A DNA stretch of 64,000 nt from Flavipsychrobacter sp. (GTDB lineage Bacteria > Bacteroidota > Bacteroidia > Chitinophagales > Chitinophagaceae): positions 916,001 to 980,000 of the forward strand of contig JAWKLD010000001.1 of NCBI GenBank assembly GCA_041392855.1. Direction: 5' to 3'. Positions within the stretch are counted from its first letter, which is position 1, and each line of letters starts with the position of its first letter. Positions 32,755 through 42,028 of this stretch are shown here, piece by piece. The notes beneath the pieces were generated by a model. It was not told the origin of the DNA, made no database searches, and saw only the letters and a list, made by a program, of their open reading frames with translations. The position numbers and the translations under genes are program-made.

Positions 32755-35391
32755 ATGACCTCTGTAGTACGTTTCAGTACCTCTATAGCTAGTATTATTG
32801 CCTTATCCGTATTGGTTTCTTGTACAGGTAGTAAGAAAACCGCTAATAACTATATGGATCTAAAGCCAATAGTGGTAAAAAGTAGTGACAATGATTATAG
32901 GGCCACTCCTGAGCGTATTTGGGATATCACACATACTCATATAAAACTTAGCTTTAATTGGTTAGAACGTAGTGCTGACGGTGAAGCCTGGATCGATATT
33001 CAGCCATATAGAGATTACTATTCACCAGATAGTATAGTGCTAGATGCACAAGGTATGGAGGTTGAGGAGGTAAAGCAGATGAGTGCTGGTAATGGAAAGC
33101 CATTGAATTTTAAATACAAGAATGACAAACTGTTTATATATGATGTAAAAGCTGCTCAACACAAATTATATATAAAATATAAGGCGTTGCCTTATAGCAG
33201 CTCTACAGGTGGCAGTAAATCGATAACTGATGATAGGGGTTTGTATTTCATAAACCATGATGGTAAAGTGCCTAATAAACCTATGCAGATATGGACACAA
33301 GGGGAAACACAAGCCAATTCTCATTGGATGCCAACAATAGATGTTCCTAATGAACGTTTTACCACTCAAATAGATCTTATAGTAGCAGATAGTATGACGA
33401 CCTTAAGTAATGGTAAGCTGGCAAAGCAAGAATCATTGTCTAACGGTATGCGTATGGACTCGTGGGAGATGGATATGCCGATACAACCTTATGTGGTCAC
33501 TTTTGCAATAGGTAAGTATACTATAACCAAAGACTTTTGGAGAGGTCGAGAGGTTAGCTACTATACAGAAGAAGAATATACGCCTTATGCTCGTTCTATT
33601 TTCAGCAATACTACTGAAATGTTAGAATTCTTCTCTGATGTAACAGGAGTAGCGTACCCTTGGAATAAATACAGCCAAATAATAGTGAGAGACTATGTGT
33701 CTGGTGCCATGGAGAATACCAGTGCCAGTACGTTTGGAGAGTTTGTCAACCAGAACGATAGAGAGATAGCAGATAGAAACTATGAAGATGTGGTTTCTCA
33801 TGAACTATTTCATCAATGGTTTGGCGATTATGCTACAGCAGAATCTTGGTCGAACATCACATTGAATGAGTCTTTTGCCAACTATGGAGAGCAGTTATGG
33901 CGCAGGTTCAAGTATGGCATGGCTTCTGAGCAGCAGTTGGCGTACGACGACCTGAATGTCTATTTGCGTAGTGGGCAAAATACAGAAGAACCTTTGGCTC
34001 GTTATCATTACAAGAGTAGGGAAGATGTGTTTGATAGAGTCTCTTATCAAAAGGGTGGTGCTATATTGAGGTACTTGCATGGTTTGATAGGTGATGATGC
34101 TTTTAGTGAGGCCATGAAGATATACTTAACTAAGAACGCATTACAGCCGGCAGAAATAGCAAACTGGCGTTTGGCTATAGAAGAAGCTACAGGAAAAGAC
34201 TGGCATTGGTTCTTTAATCAATGGTATATGAAAGGAGGGCATCCTACCCTTACTATTGACCACGAGTATGATGATGAAGCACAAGAGCTAAAAGTAACAG
34301 TTGCCCAAACGCAGAATAATAATTGGGGGGTATATCAGTTGCCATTAAAAACACTACTGGTAAACGGTAAGGATAAGAAGATCATAGACTGGAACCTGAA
34401 AAGGAAAAAAGAAGAGTTTGTTTACAAGTATAAAAATGGGCAACGTCCTGTAATTGTTCCAGATGTAAAACATTGGTTAGTAGGTAGCATTTTTGAACAT
34501 AAACCATCTTCTGCTTGGAAAGAACAATTCGTTAATGTAGAGCAAGAAGATGTTATTTCTAAGCTTAAGGCTGTATATGGGAACAAGTTGGAAAAGGGCA
34601 AATCACCAGCAGAAGATTATAATGAGAAGGAAGCTATTCTAGAATTAGCTATTAACGACAGTAATCCATTTATTAGAGAGAAGGCTTTGTTGATATTGAG
34701 TGGTGTGAAAAGTGAGAAATCAATAAACTCCTGGAAGGATAAAGTAGCATTTATAGCACAAAATGATGGTGATAATTCTGTGGTAGCTACAGCTATTAAT
34801 GCTTTGAGCAATTGGAAAGCGGAGGAAACTATTCTATTTTATGAATCTTTGAACAGCCCTTCTTATTTGGTAGCTGGAGCTGCATTAAATGCTATTGCTA
34901 AAATAGATAAAGATACTGCTTACAATATAGCTAAAGTAGGTTTGGAGAATAACCCTAAAGCTTCTTTAAGAAATAGTATATGGACAATAATTGCTGAACG
35001 AGCTAATGCTGATGACCTTAATTTGTACGATGAAAACAAGTACAGTTTTACAGGGAATAGTAGAATATTCTTTGTAGATAACTTGACTGTGTTTATTGCT
35101 GGTATAGATGATGACCTTATGGTAGTAGAAAAATCCTTGAAAATATCTGAGGAAGTTATAGCTACTGAGAATATCAAATCTTACAGGGCTGCAATGGTAG
35201 CTACAATGTTTGAGCTAGCCTATGCTACAAAAGATGGTATTGCCAATACAAGAAGCAATGCGCAACAAGATTTTGAGAAAAAGAAATTAGCACTTATCAA
35301 GAGCTCTATTGATAGAACTATAGCTGCCGAGCAGGAGCAAGAAAATCTATCTCAATACGATATCTACTACAAGAGGATATTTGGGAACTAA
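32755..35391 (+). CDS. M1-family metallo-aminopeptidase, lipoprotein
   Basis: 878 residues. The N-terminus carries a lipobox-like LVSC after a hydrophobic stretch, so it is probably a membrane-anchored periplasmic or surface enzyme. The exopeptidase motif GAMEN is at 317-321 and the zinc site HELFHQWF begins at H349 with H353 and E372 in NESFANY, the M1 pattern HExxH-x18-E. After the catalytic domain comes an Armadillo/HEAT-like C-terminal half (about 600-860). It releases N-terminal residues from peptides and may help use the products of the secreted proteases in this region. Its stop overlaps the convergent coaE gene by 4 bp. Confidence 0.93.
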   Translation: MTSVVRFSTSIASIIALSVLVSCTGSKKTANNYMDLKPIVVKSSDNDYRATPERIWDITHTHIKLSFNWLERSADGEAWIDIQPYRDYYSPDSIVLDAQGMEVEEVKQMSAGNGKPLNFKYKNDKLFIYDVKAAQHKLYIKYKALPYSSSTGGSKSITDDRGLYFINHDGKVPNKPMQIWTQGETQANSHWMPTIDVPNERFTTQIDLIVADSMTTLSNGKLAKQESLSNGMRMDSWEMDMPIQPYVVTFAIGKYTITKDFWRGREVSYYTEEEYTPYARSIFSNTTEMLEFFSDVTGVAYPWNKYSQIIVRDYVSGAMENTSASTFGEFVNQNDREIADRNYEDVVSHELFHQWFGDYATAESWSNITLNESFANYGEQLWRRFKYGMASEQQLAYDDLNVYLRSGQNTEEPLARYHYKSREDVFDRVSYQKGGAILRYLHGLIGDDAFSEAMKIYLTKNALQPAEIANWRLAIEEATGKDWHWFFNQWYMKGGHPTLTIDHEYDDEAQELKVTVAQTQNNNWGVYQLPLKTLLVNGKDKKIIDWNLKRKKEEFVYKYKNGQRPVIVPDVKHWLVGSIFEHKPSSAWKEQFVNVEQEDVISKLKAVYGNKLEKGKSPAEDYNEKEAILELAINDSNPFIREKALLILSGVKSEKSINSWKDKVAFIAQNDGDNSVVATAINALSNWKAEETILFYESLNSPSYLVAGAALNAIAKIDKDTAYNIAKVGLENNPKASLRNSIWTIIAERANADDLNLYDENKYSFTGNSRIFFVDNLTVFIAGIDDDLMVVEKSLKISEEVIATENIKSYRAAMVATMFELAYATKDGIANTRSNAQQDFEKKKLALIKSSIDRTIAAEQEQENLSQYDIYYKRIFGN

Positions 35392-35978
35392 GATTTACTT
35401 CTAGCAAGTAATGTTTGGTGTATTCGTTCTACTTGAGGAATGATAGCTGTTTTATCATCATTGGTAATGATGTAGTCGCATCTATTCATTTTCTCTTGTT
35501 CATCCATTTGTTGGGCTATGCGTTGTGCTATTTTTTCTCTCGTCGCGTTGTCTCTATTCATAGCTCGCCTTATGCGTAATGGTTCAGGTGCTGTAACGCC
35601 AATCATGACATCCATTTCCTTGTAGGTGCCCGACTCGAAAAAGATAGCCGCTTCTTTGATGATATAAGGGGCACTTTGTAGCTCCATCCATTCTTTGCCA
35701 TAGGCAATGGTAAGGGGATGAACTAAGGCATTTAGTTGTTGTAGCAGTTTTGGGTTGTTGAAAACAATGGAGGATAATAGCTGTCGGTTTAGCTTGTCTT
35801 CAATGTATACTTCTTCACCAAATAATGTTTTGATATTGCTAACAAGAGTAGGGTCGTGCTCCATTAGGTATTTTGCGGCATTGTCTGCATTGAAAGCAGG
35901 TATGCCAAGTGTGTTGAACACTTGGCATACTACGGATTTACCCGATCCAATACCTCCAGTAATACCTACCTTAAGCAT
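35388..35978 (-). CDS. coaE: Dephospho-CoA kinase
   Basis: 196 residues. Catalyses the last step of CoA synthesis, phosphorylating the ribose 3'-OH of dephospho-CoA. P-loop GGIGSGKS at residues 8-15, the FNADNAAKYLM segment with the catalytic aspartate, LVHPLTIAYGKEWM, and the LID region with RIRRAMNRDNATREKIAQRIAQQ. Last gene of the nusB-DUF1573-yajC-coaE run, 3 bp after yajC. Confidence 0.95.
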   Translation of the reverse strand: MLKVGITGGIGSGKSVVCQVFNTLGIPAFNADNAAKYLMEHDPTLVSNIKTLFGEEVYIEDKLNRQLLSSIVFNNPKLLQQLNALVHPLTIAYGKEWMELQSAPYIIKEAAIFFESGTYKEMDVMIGVTAPEPLRIRRAMNRDNATREKIAQRIAQQMDEQEKMNRCDYIITNDDKTAIIPQVERIHQTLLARSKS

Positions 35979-35981
35979 GGT

Positions 35982-36332
35982 TTATTTTTTACTGTCTACA
36001 GGCTTTGGCTCAGTTCTTTTCTTGTGCGCATTTGTCATCTCCATAGAAATTGCAGAACGCTCAACAGTTATATGAGAACCATGGTTCACTTCAAGATGTA
36101 AAGTGCCATCTTCGTTAACTCTTTTTATAGTGCCATGAATACCGGCAGCAGTTACAATATGTTCGCCAACGCCTATAGCTTCAGAAAATTTCTTTTGCTC
36201 TTTAGCTCTTTTAGCTTGTGGGCGTATCATAAAGAAATACATTACAACCACCATACCACCGATGAATAGTAATTGCATGCCACCGCCACCTGCTGGCGCT
36301 TGTAGTAAAATTGAATCTAGATTTGCAGTCAT
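35982..36332 (-). CDS. yajC: Sec translocase accessory subunit YajC
   Basis: 116 residues: a single membrane helix (LLFIGGMVVVMYFFMI), the invariant RPQAKRAKEQ, then a small beta domain with GEHIVTAAGIHGTIKRVNEDGTLHLEV. YajC associates with SecDF in the inner membrane. It lies 35 bp downstream of the DUF1573 gene in the conserved Bacteroidota gene order nusB-DUF1573-yajC-coaE. Confidence 0.95.
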   Translation of the reverse strand: MTANLDSILLQAPAGGGGMQLLFIGGMVVVMYFFMIRPQAKRAKEQKKFSEAIGVGEHIVTAAGIHGTIKRVNEDGTLHLEVNHGSHITVERSAISMEMTNAHKKRTEPKPVDSKK

Positions 36333-36367
36333 TATATTAGAATTATAAATTTTAAAAAATATGATTA

Positions 36368-36844
36368 TTAGTTAGCTTTTACATCTGCTTTAATATATAA
36401 CATTTGCATGCCTTTATCAGAGTTGCTGATCACTGTTACTGATTTTTCAACATGGCCATGTTTGTCTTCTGAGTTGAATTGTACATTCATTACCCCTTTT
36501 TCTCCTGGTGCTATTGGTTTTCTAGGGTAGTTAGGCACAGTACATCCGCAAGACCCTTTAGCGCTGCTTATTATCAATGGCTTTTTACCATTATTAGTAA
36601 ACTCAAAATTGTAAGTAGCTACTTCTCCATCATACATCAATCCAAAGTTATGAACTGTATCTGTAAAGTCCATAGTAGGTAAGTTGCTCAACGTTGCAGT
36701 GTCTATGCCTTCAGCCGTATGAGGGTTAGATACAAGATCTGTAGATAGTAGTTCTTTGTTATCTTTTATTACGTCCTCAGGTTTCTCGTCTACACAAGCG
36801 GTAAGACTGAGGAATAGAGATGCTAATAATAGATGGTTCTTCAT
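36368..36844 (-). CDS. DUF1573 lipoprotein
   Basis: 158 residues. Signal peptide with lipobox (LSLTAC), then one Ig-like/ASH-type domain with DTVHNFGLMYDGE, FEFTNNGKKPLIIS, the conserved SCGCTVPNYP and APGEKGVMNVQF. DUF1573 proteins are periplasmic or surface proteins of unknown function. The gene sits between nusB (21 bp) and yajC as in many Bacteroidota. Confidence 0.93.
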   Translation of the reverse strand: MKNHLLLASLFLSLTACVDEKPEDVIKDNKELLSTDLVSNPHTAEGIDTATLSNLPTMDFTDTVHNFGLMYDGEVATYNFEFTNNGKKPLIISSAKGSCGCTVPNYPRKPIAPGEKGVMNVQFNSEDKHGHVEKSVTVISNSDKGMQMLYIKADVKAN

Positions 36845-36865
36845 GTGTATACTTATTTCGTAGTG

Positions 36866-37801
36866 TTATTTACGATTACGTTCTTCCTTGTTGATCTTGT
36901 TTTCTTTAAGTAGGTCTTTCAAAGTGTTGTCCAGTACTCCATTTATGAATTGACCACTTTGTGGTGTGCTGTATAATTTAGCTATTTCTATATATTCGTT
37001 TATCGTCACTTTGGTAGGAATAGTGGGGAAGTAAAGTAGTTCTGCCACACCCATTCTAAGAAGTAGTAAGTCTATCAAAGCTACACGTTCAGCATCCCAG
37101 TTGATCAGCTTAGGCTGAATAAGCTCCATGCTATATGCCTCCTTGTCTATTACAGTTTCTAGCAAGGATATGGAGTATTCCTTTTTTTCTGCAGAGATAA
37201 GATTTAAGAAGTTTACCTTATGACTACTTTTGAAAAAGTTGTCCATTAGCATGCTGGTCATTTGCTTGTCGTCATCCCAGCCAGATAGCTCATCTGTAAA
37301 GAACTCTTGCATGTCCTCGTCTCCATAGATCAACTTATCCCAAATGAACTTGATGATATTTACTTCTTTCTTGCTTTCTCTTGATGGCTCTTCAGCATAG
37401 GCGATGTATTCCTTAGCTTTTACCAGCCTTTGGTATATCTTTTTTATCTGGTCGTCATCAATAAAATGCTCGAGTTTAGACTCCTTTACTTTTTCGATAA
37501 AAGTTTGGTTCTCTTTAACTCTCCAAAGAAACTCGTTGCCAGAAATTTTTGTATTTACCTTAAGGTCTTCTTCTGTAGGTAGGTATTTAGCCGCACGAAC
37601 CCTAGCATCTTTTTCTGCATATTCCGCTACGCGTAGGGTATAAAGAATAGAAATGACAAATAGATCAAGTGAACGAGATAGTTTATCTTCTAGGATATCT
37701 CTTCCCTTGCTTTTCAAAGTTTCATTGTCACCAGTTTCGGATGATGCTATTGTATATAGCGTTTGCATCACCTTTACTCGAATATTTCTCCTGCTGATCA
37801 T
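36866..37801 (-). CDS. nusB: Transcription antitermination factor NusB, long form
   Basis: 311 residues. The start MISRRNIRVKVMQTLY matches the NusB helix 1; the RNA-binding/NusE-contact helices are at the C-terminal part, with ILNLISAEK-like and WDAERVALIDLLLLRMGVAELLYFPTIPTKVTINEYIEIAKLYSTPQSGQFINGVLD content split across residues 170-300. The family is usually ~140 residues; a roughly 150-residue helical insert between helix 1 and the rest is typical of Bacteroidota NusB. It acts in rRNA antitermination. First gene of its operon. Confidence 0.93.
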   Translation of the reverse strand: MISRRNIRVKVMQTLYTIASSETGDNETLKSKGRDILEDKLSRSLDLFVISILYTLRVAEYAEKDARVRAAKYLPTEEDLKVNTKISGNEFLWRVKENQTFIEKVKESKLEHFIDDDQIKKIYQRLVKAKEYIAYAEEPSRESKKEVNIIKFIWDKLIYGDEDMQEFFTDELSGWDDDKQMTSMLMDNFFKSSHKVNFLNLISAEKKEYSISLLETVIDKEAYSMELIQPKLINWDAERVALIDLLLLRMGVAELLYFPTIPTKVTINEYIEIAKLYSTPQSGQFINGVLDNTLKDLLKENKINKEERNRK

Positions 37802-37875
37802 AAATAAAAGACCTGTTTGCGCCGCAAAGTTACAGAATCCTCCCTTATTTATCGCATCAATATCTATTTTAAAAC

Positions 37876-39081
37876 CTACGACTTTGTATCAATAGCTGCT
37901 ACGTCTGTGTTTTCGTTACTATCTACAGCATTTTCACCGCTTATAACTGAGGAATATTTCACTTTTGCTTTGATAAATGGCTTTTCAAAGAAACGGTAGG
38001 ATAAGCCGGCTATAATAATTGTGAACAGAATACTTAGAATATAATATACAATATTGCCTTCCAGGGAGTTATAGATGTTTTTGTTGATGGAAAGCATTAG
38101 CCTTAAAACCATTACTAGAATAATATTATGAAACATATACAACCCAAAAGATATCCTGCCTAAATAGTCAAGAGGCTTATAGTTGAGTCTTAAAAGTGTC
38201 TTCTTATTGGCTGCAAGGTTCAGTATCAAAACGATAAATATTACTGCATAGAATTCACTATTAAATATAGGAACAGCAATACCTCTAACGGTTATATATA
38301 CTAAAGCTATGTATGGAACTATTTGGAGATACTTGTTAAATAGGAGTTTCAATATCTTTTCCTTCTCATAGAAGAGTATATAAGCACCAATACCTCCTAT
38401 AGCCATGCAGTCTATAGAAAAATGAGTCCAGAATTGATATAGCCTATCTATTGCCAAGTTTTCAGGATGAAGGCTGTAAGCGAATACTACAGCTATTTTT
38501 ATGAATAGGTATATTCCTATTGTGCTTAAAAGCATGCGCATAGTTCTGAACCTCTTGATCACCAAAGCAATTAATACAGGCCATAATAAATAGAACTGTT
38601 CTTCAACACCTACCGACCATGCTTGCTCAGAATAGGGTACAGGTTCATACATGGCATAGGCCACATTAGGGAAAAAGGATAGAAACATTGCACTTTTAGT
38701 GGCAAAATGCTCTTTTACATGGGTGGTAATATTAGGAATATCGAAAAAATGAATTTTAGGCAATATAAAGAGGCCTAGTACTACTATTAGGTAATAAAGT
38801 GGCCATATGCGTAGCATACGCCTTATATAAAACTGTTTGATGGAGATATGTTGCTTTTGTTTATTCTCTTCCAGCAGCAAATAAGTGATTAAAAAACCAC
38901 TTAGCACAAAGAATAAGATAATACCAAGTTGCCCGAAGACACCACCTACAAAAGATGTTGTATATATGTTGGGTTGGCCAAACCAATATTTGGTAAGTTC
39001 AATGTGGTGGATTATAACAGCTAAAGCCGCTATGAACCTCACTCCATTGAGATTGGGGAAGTATACACTATTACGTGCCAT
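37876..39081 (-). CDS. OafA/YrhL-type membrane acyltransferase
   Basis: 401 residues with about ten membrane helices. The N-terminus has the family signature LNGVRFIAALAVIIHHIELT, with the conserved histidine pair, then LFFVLSGFLITYLLL and the RRMLRIWPLYYL motif. WSVGVEEQFYLLWP is another conserved block. These inner-membrane enzymes transfer acyl (often acetyl) groups to sugars of O-antigen, capsule or lipids. Substrate unknown. It stands alone between nusB and the next gene on the same strand. Confidence 0.93.
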   Translation of the reverse strand: MARNSVYFPNLNGVRFIAALAVIIHHIELTKYWFGQPNIYTTSFVGGVFGQLGIILFFVLSGFLITYLLLEENKQKQHISIKQFYIRRMLRIWPLYYLIVVLGLFILPKIHFFDIPNITTHVKEHFATKSAMFLSFFPNVAYAMYEPVPYSEQAWSVGVEEQFYLLWPVLIALVIKRFRTMRMLLSTIGIYLFIKIAVVFAYSLHPENLAIDRLYQFWTHFSIDCMAIGGIGAYILFYEKEKILKLLFNKYLQIVPYIALVYITVRGIAVPIFNSEFYAVIFIVLILNLAANKKTLLRLNYKPLDYLGRISFGLYMFHNIILVMVLRLMLSINKNIYNSLEGNIVYYILSILFTIIIAGLSYRFFEKPFIKAKVKYSSVISGENAVDSNENTDVAAIDTKS

Positions 39082-39161
39082 TGTGTGTGTTTTTTATTTT
39101 GTAACAAATATAAGGCAGAATTTAATATTAGTATCAATCTAATATCTCGTTAACTATACGT

Positions 39162-39734
39162 TTACAATGAGAGGGCTTTTATACAATCCTCTCTTACGGA
39201 CCATAATTCTTGGTTAGACAAGTTGATATGACTGTTTTCTTCTAGCCATTTTTTGAGGAATGCTTTATGATAGTTGACCTTATAATCTGTTATCTGATAC
39301 GGTTCGATTTGTATTTCTTCTATGAGTTTATCTTCAAAATCGATTGCCTGAGATGTTTTGGTCGTACAATCAATTCGTTGATCATTGAACAAAAGATAAT
39401 TATGTGCTTCTGGTATATAATCCAGTCCGTATTGTTTTAATATCGCTCCAATATTGGGTGCATATATTTTATCCATTTTGAATATCCCCATCATTAGTGA
39501 TATATCAGTTCTTTCATGCTCAATTGCTAGTTGACTTAGTAGTGCGTGTTTTGTACTGCAAGTACCACGATTATCTCCTAAAACATTGATTAAATTGCTT
39601 TTATCCCTATTTCTGCCATAGGGTAGTTCCTTAATATATTGTACTGCAGTTATATAGTCGTAAATGCCTTTTTGGATAAAAGCGTTTGAAATTGGCGTTG
39701 ATTCATTTAGCCGAAAATTAGGAAGCATATTCAT
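39162..39734 (-). CDS. Transglutaminase-like cysteine-protease-fold protein
   Basis: 190 residues, no signal peptide. A block GDNRGTCSTKHALLSQLA places a cysteine at the start of a helix, as in transglutaminase-core proteins. A later histidine (PEAHNYLL) and aspartate (NDQRIDCTT) follow at the spacing expected for a Cys-His-Asp triad. The overall family is not one I can name and the fold call is an inference from these three motifs. The gene starts 8 bp from a divergent strong promoter for a small RNA. Confidence 0.6.
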   Translation of the reverse strand: MNMLPNFRLNESTPISNAFIQKGIYDYITAVQYIKELPYGRNRDKSNLINVLGDNRGTCSTKHALLSQLAIEHERTDISLMMGIFKMDKIYAPNIGAILKQYGLDYIPEAHNYLLFNDQRIDCTTKTSQAIDFEDKLIEEIQIEPYQITDYKVNYHKAFLKKWLEENSHINLSNQELWSVREDCIKALSL

Positions 39735-39742
39735 AACAGGTA

Positions 39743-39772
39743 TTGAAGATATGATAATATGCTGTACCTTTG
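39743..39772 (+). promoter_or_regulatory. Consensus promoter of the small RNA gene
   Basis: TTG (39743-39745), exactly 19 nt, then TACCTTTG (39765-39772) followed by CAGCGG. Box and spacing are the best match to the Bacteroidota consensus in this window. There is no plus-strand ORF after it. Predicted transcription start near 39779. Confidence 0.75.
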
Positions 39773-39778
39773 CAGCGG

Positions 39779-39868
39779 TGCCAAACCTCGAGATTGTAGT
39801 GGACTTCTGAAAGGTTGTCTTTACTACAATACAATTTAAGTCTCTGTTTTACAGAGGCTTATTTTTTT
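39779..39868 (+). ncRNA. Candidate small RNA of about 90 nt
   Basis: The stretch between the consensus promoter and a T-run has no ORF but folds well. Hairpin 1 pairs ATTGTAGT (39793-39800) with ACTACAAT (39823-39830), extended by GGAC/GTCT (39801-39804 with 39817-39820) past a UU bulge, around a 12-nt loop. Hairpin 2 is the intrinsic terminator at 39838-39868. The region lies between two minus-strand genes, divergent from the transglutaminase-like gene and antisense-convergent to the recG end. Size and layout fit a bacterial sRNA; a 6S-like RNA was considered but I cannot show the long bubble-containing helix. Confidence 0.6.
39838..39868 (+). terminator. Intrinsic terminator of the small RNA
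   Basis: AAGTCTCTGT (39838-39847) pairs with ACAGAGGCTT (39851-39860), including one T-G pair and a TTT loop, followed by A and seven T. The T-run is on the plus strand, so it does not serve recG, which is transcribed the other way. Confidence 0.8.
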
Positions 39869-39869
39869 C

Positions 39870-41900
39870 TTAGCTTATCTTGCTCCATTGTGAGTGAGTA
39901 GCTTCTTTCATAAGTATATTTCTAATACCCATATGCTTAGGTAGGGTAAGGTTCGGGTCTTCTGCCAGTACATGTTGGGCAGCAATTCTGGTTTGCTCTA
40001 GTATGCCTGCATCAGCTACTATGTCCGCCAGTTTAAACTTTAATACACCACTTTGCTGAGTGCCATATAGATCACCTGGTCCTCGCATGGCTAAGTCTTC
40101 TTCTGCTATTACAAAACCATTGGCAGTACGTACCATTATTTCCATACGCTTGGCACTTTCTTTAGAGATATTACTACCGTTAAGTAAAATACAGTAGGAT
40201 TGTTCGCCTCCACGGCCAACCCTACCTCTTAATTGATGCAGTTGAGACAAACCAAACCTTTCGGCACTTTCTATCAGCATTACCGTAGCATTGGGGACGT
40301 TCACGCCAACTTCAATTACGGTTGTGGCTACAAGTATATCAGCATGCCCATCGGCAAAGCGTTGCATGTTTCTAGCACGTTCGTCGGCATCTTGACGGCC
40401 ATGTACCATACTTATCTTGTACTTATGGTCGGGGAAGAATGTCTTTACTTGTTTAAAGCCTTCCTCCAGACTTTCATAATCCAGTTTCTCGGATTCTTCT
40501 ATTAGCGGATAAACGATATAAGCTTGTCGACCATTGTCGATTTCCTTTTTCAAAAAGCTCATGACGTTTGCACGAGCCATTTCATTTCTTTGAACTGTTT
40601 TTATTTCTTGTCTGCCTGGTGGCAGCTCATCTATTACAGATACATCAAGGTCGCCATATAGTGTCATGGCTAAAGTACGAGGAATAGGGGTGGCAGTCAT
40701 CACCAATACATGTGGTGCACGTTCGTTCTTTTCCCATAATCGTGCACGCTGCCCAACGCCAAAACGATGTTGCTCATCTATTACCGCTAGCCCAAGGTTT
40801 TTGAACTTCACTGTTTTCTCTATCAGGGCATGTGTGCCTATTACTACAGGTATGTCACCCGTTTCCAGTCCTTTTAATATCTCTTTGCGTTCTTTCCCTT
40901 TTATAGTACCAGTTAATATAGCCACAGGTATTTGCATAGGCTCTAGCAACTCTTTTACGCTCTGGTAATGTTGCTGCGCCAATATTTCGGTAGGTGCCAT
41001 AAGGCAAGCCTGAAAGCCATTGTCTAATGCCAAGAGCATGGCCATTACCGCAACAATGGTTTTTCCACTACCTACATCTCCTTGTACCAGTCGGTTCATC
41101 TGTTTTCCGGTAGCAGTATCGTAACGTATTTCTTTTAGTACTCTTTTTTGCGCACCTGTTAGTTCAAAGGGTAAATGCTCTTTATAAAATCCGTTAAAAT
41201 TATCTCCTACAGTCTCAAACTTCCAACCTGCTTGTATGCTATGGTGTAGTTTTAGCTGTGCTATCTTTAGTTGAGAGGCAAATAGTTCTTCCCACTTTAG
41301 TCGATATCTGGCAGCCTGTGCTTGCTCTGCAGTTGTAGGGTAGTGTATCCACTTTATAGAGTGGTATCTGCTAGGCAGTTTAAACTTGGTAATGAGCTCC
41401 GACGGTAGTATTTCAGGTATGTCCGATTGTCCTATCTTTTCAAAGAGATGGTGAGTTACTTTAGCAAAGGAACGATTGCTCAAACCTTTAGCCTTTAGCT
41501 TTTCGGTAGTAGGGTATACAGGCTGCATTTGAGCAACTTTATGCTCTGTTTTTAGTGGATCTATATCAGGGTGGCTAATGTTAGCTATACCATTGAAAAA
41601 CGATATTTTCCCATAAACCACATAGTGGGCATTCTCTTCTAATGATTTCTTTAGCCATTGTGCCCCTTGAAACCAAAGTAATTCGATCTTTCCTGTTTTG
41701 TCGTAGAGCGTAGCAGTAAGCCTTTTTTTTCGGCCTACACCTTCTTCACTAATATTGACTAATGTACCTATTAGTTGTACATAGTCACTCTCGTGTGTTA
41801 TACTACCAATAGGTGTTATTTGAGAACGGTCAATATATCGATAAGGGTAGTGATGCAGTAGATCTCCAAAAGTATGTATGTCTAACTCTTTACGTAGCAT
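39870..41900 (-). CDS. recG: ATP-dependent DNA helicase RecG
   Basis: 676 residues from the first ATG. Branch-migrating helicase that remodels stalled forks. Visible are the wedge (OB) domain (SQITPIGSITHESDYVQLIG, YGKISFFNGIANISHP), Walker A QGDVGSGKT, DEQH box, LVMTATPIPRTLAMTLYGDLD, and TTVIEVGVNVPNATVM with QLRGRVGRG. The conserved N-terminal lead (PIEYLKGVGPQRGD) is encoded just upstream of the first ATG in the same frame, open back to a TAG at 41988-41990, but that stretch has no ATG, GTG or TTG. Translation may begin at a non-standard ATT or ATA codon (for example ATT at 41937-41939), or the start has been lost. Confidence 0.93.
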   Translation of the reverse strand: MLRKELDIHTFGDLLHHYPYRYIDRSQITPIGSITHESDYVQLIGTLVNISEEGVGRKKRLTATLYDKTGKIELLWFQGAQWLKKSLEENAHYVVYGKISFFNGIANISHPDIDPLKTEHKVAQMQPVYPTTEKLKAKGLSNRSFAKVTHHLFEKIGQSDIPEILPSELITKFKLPSRYHSIKWIHYPTTAEQAQAARYRLKWEELFASQLKIAQLKLHHSIQAGWKFETVGDNFNGFYKEHLPFELTGAQKRVLKEIRYDTATGKQMNRLVQGDVGSGKTIVAVMAMLLALDNGFQACLMAPTEILAQQHYQSVKELLEPMQIPVAILTGTIKGKERKEILKGLETGDIPVVIGTHALIEKTVKFKNLGLAVIDEQHRFGVGQRARLWEKNERAPHVLVMTATPIPRTLAMTLYGDLDVSVIDELPPGRQEIKTVQRNEMARANVMSFLKKEIDNGRQAYIVYPLIEESEKLDYESLEEGFKQVKTFFPDHKYKISMVHGRQDADERARNMQRFADGHADILVATTVIEVGVNVPNATVMLIESAERFGLSQLHQLRGRVGRGGEQSYCILLNGSNISKESAKRMEIMVRTANGFVIAEEDLAMRGPGDLYGTQQSGVLKFKLADIVADAGILEQTRIAAQHVLAEDPNLTLPKHMGIRNILMKEATHSQWSKIS

Positions 41901-42028
41901 ATCGCCACGTTGAGGACCTACACCTTTTAAATATTCAATAGGAGATGATAATATGGAATTATTGCTAGATATATCAGTATACTTTTCCTAAAAATAAGGA
42001 ATAAGAACTAGGAAAAAGAAAGCCTATA

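Noticed and set aside
29353..39806. 14-nt identity (ATTGTAGTGGACTT) between the terminator at 29353-29366 and the sRNA candidate at 39793-39806
   Set aside because: Matches of this length are expected by chance in 64 kb, and both sites owe their sequence to hairpin formation; no evidence of pairing.
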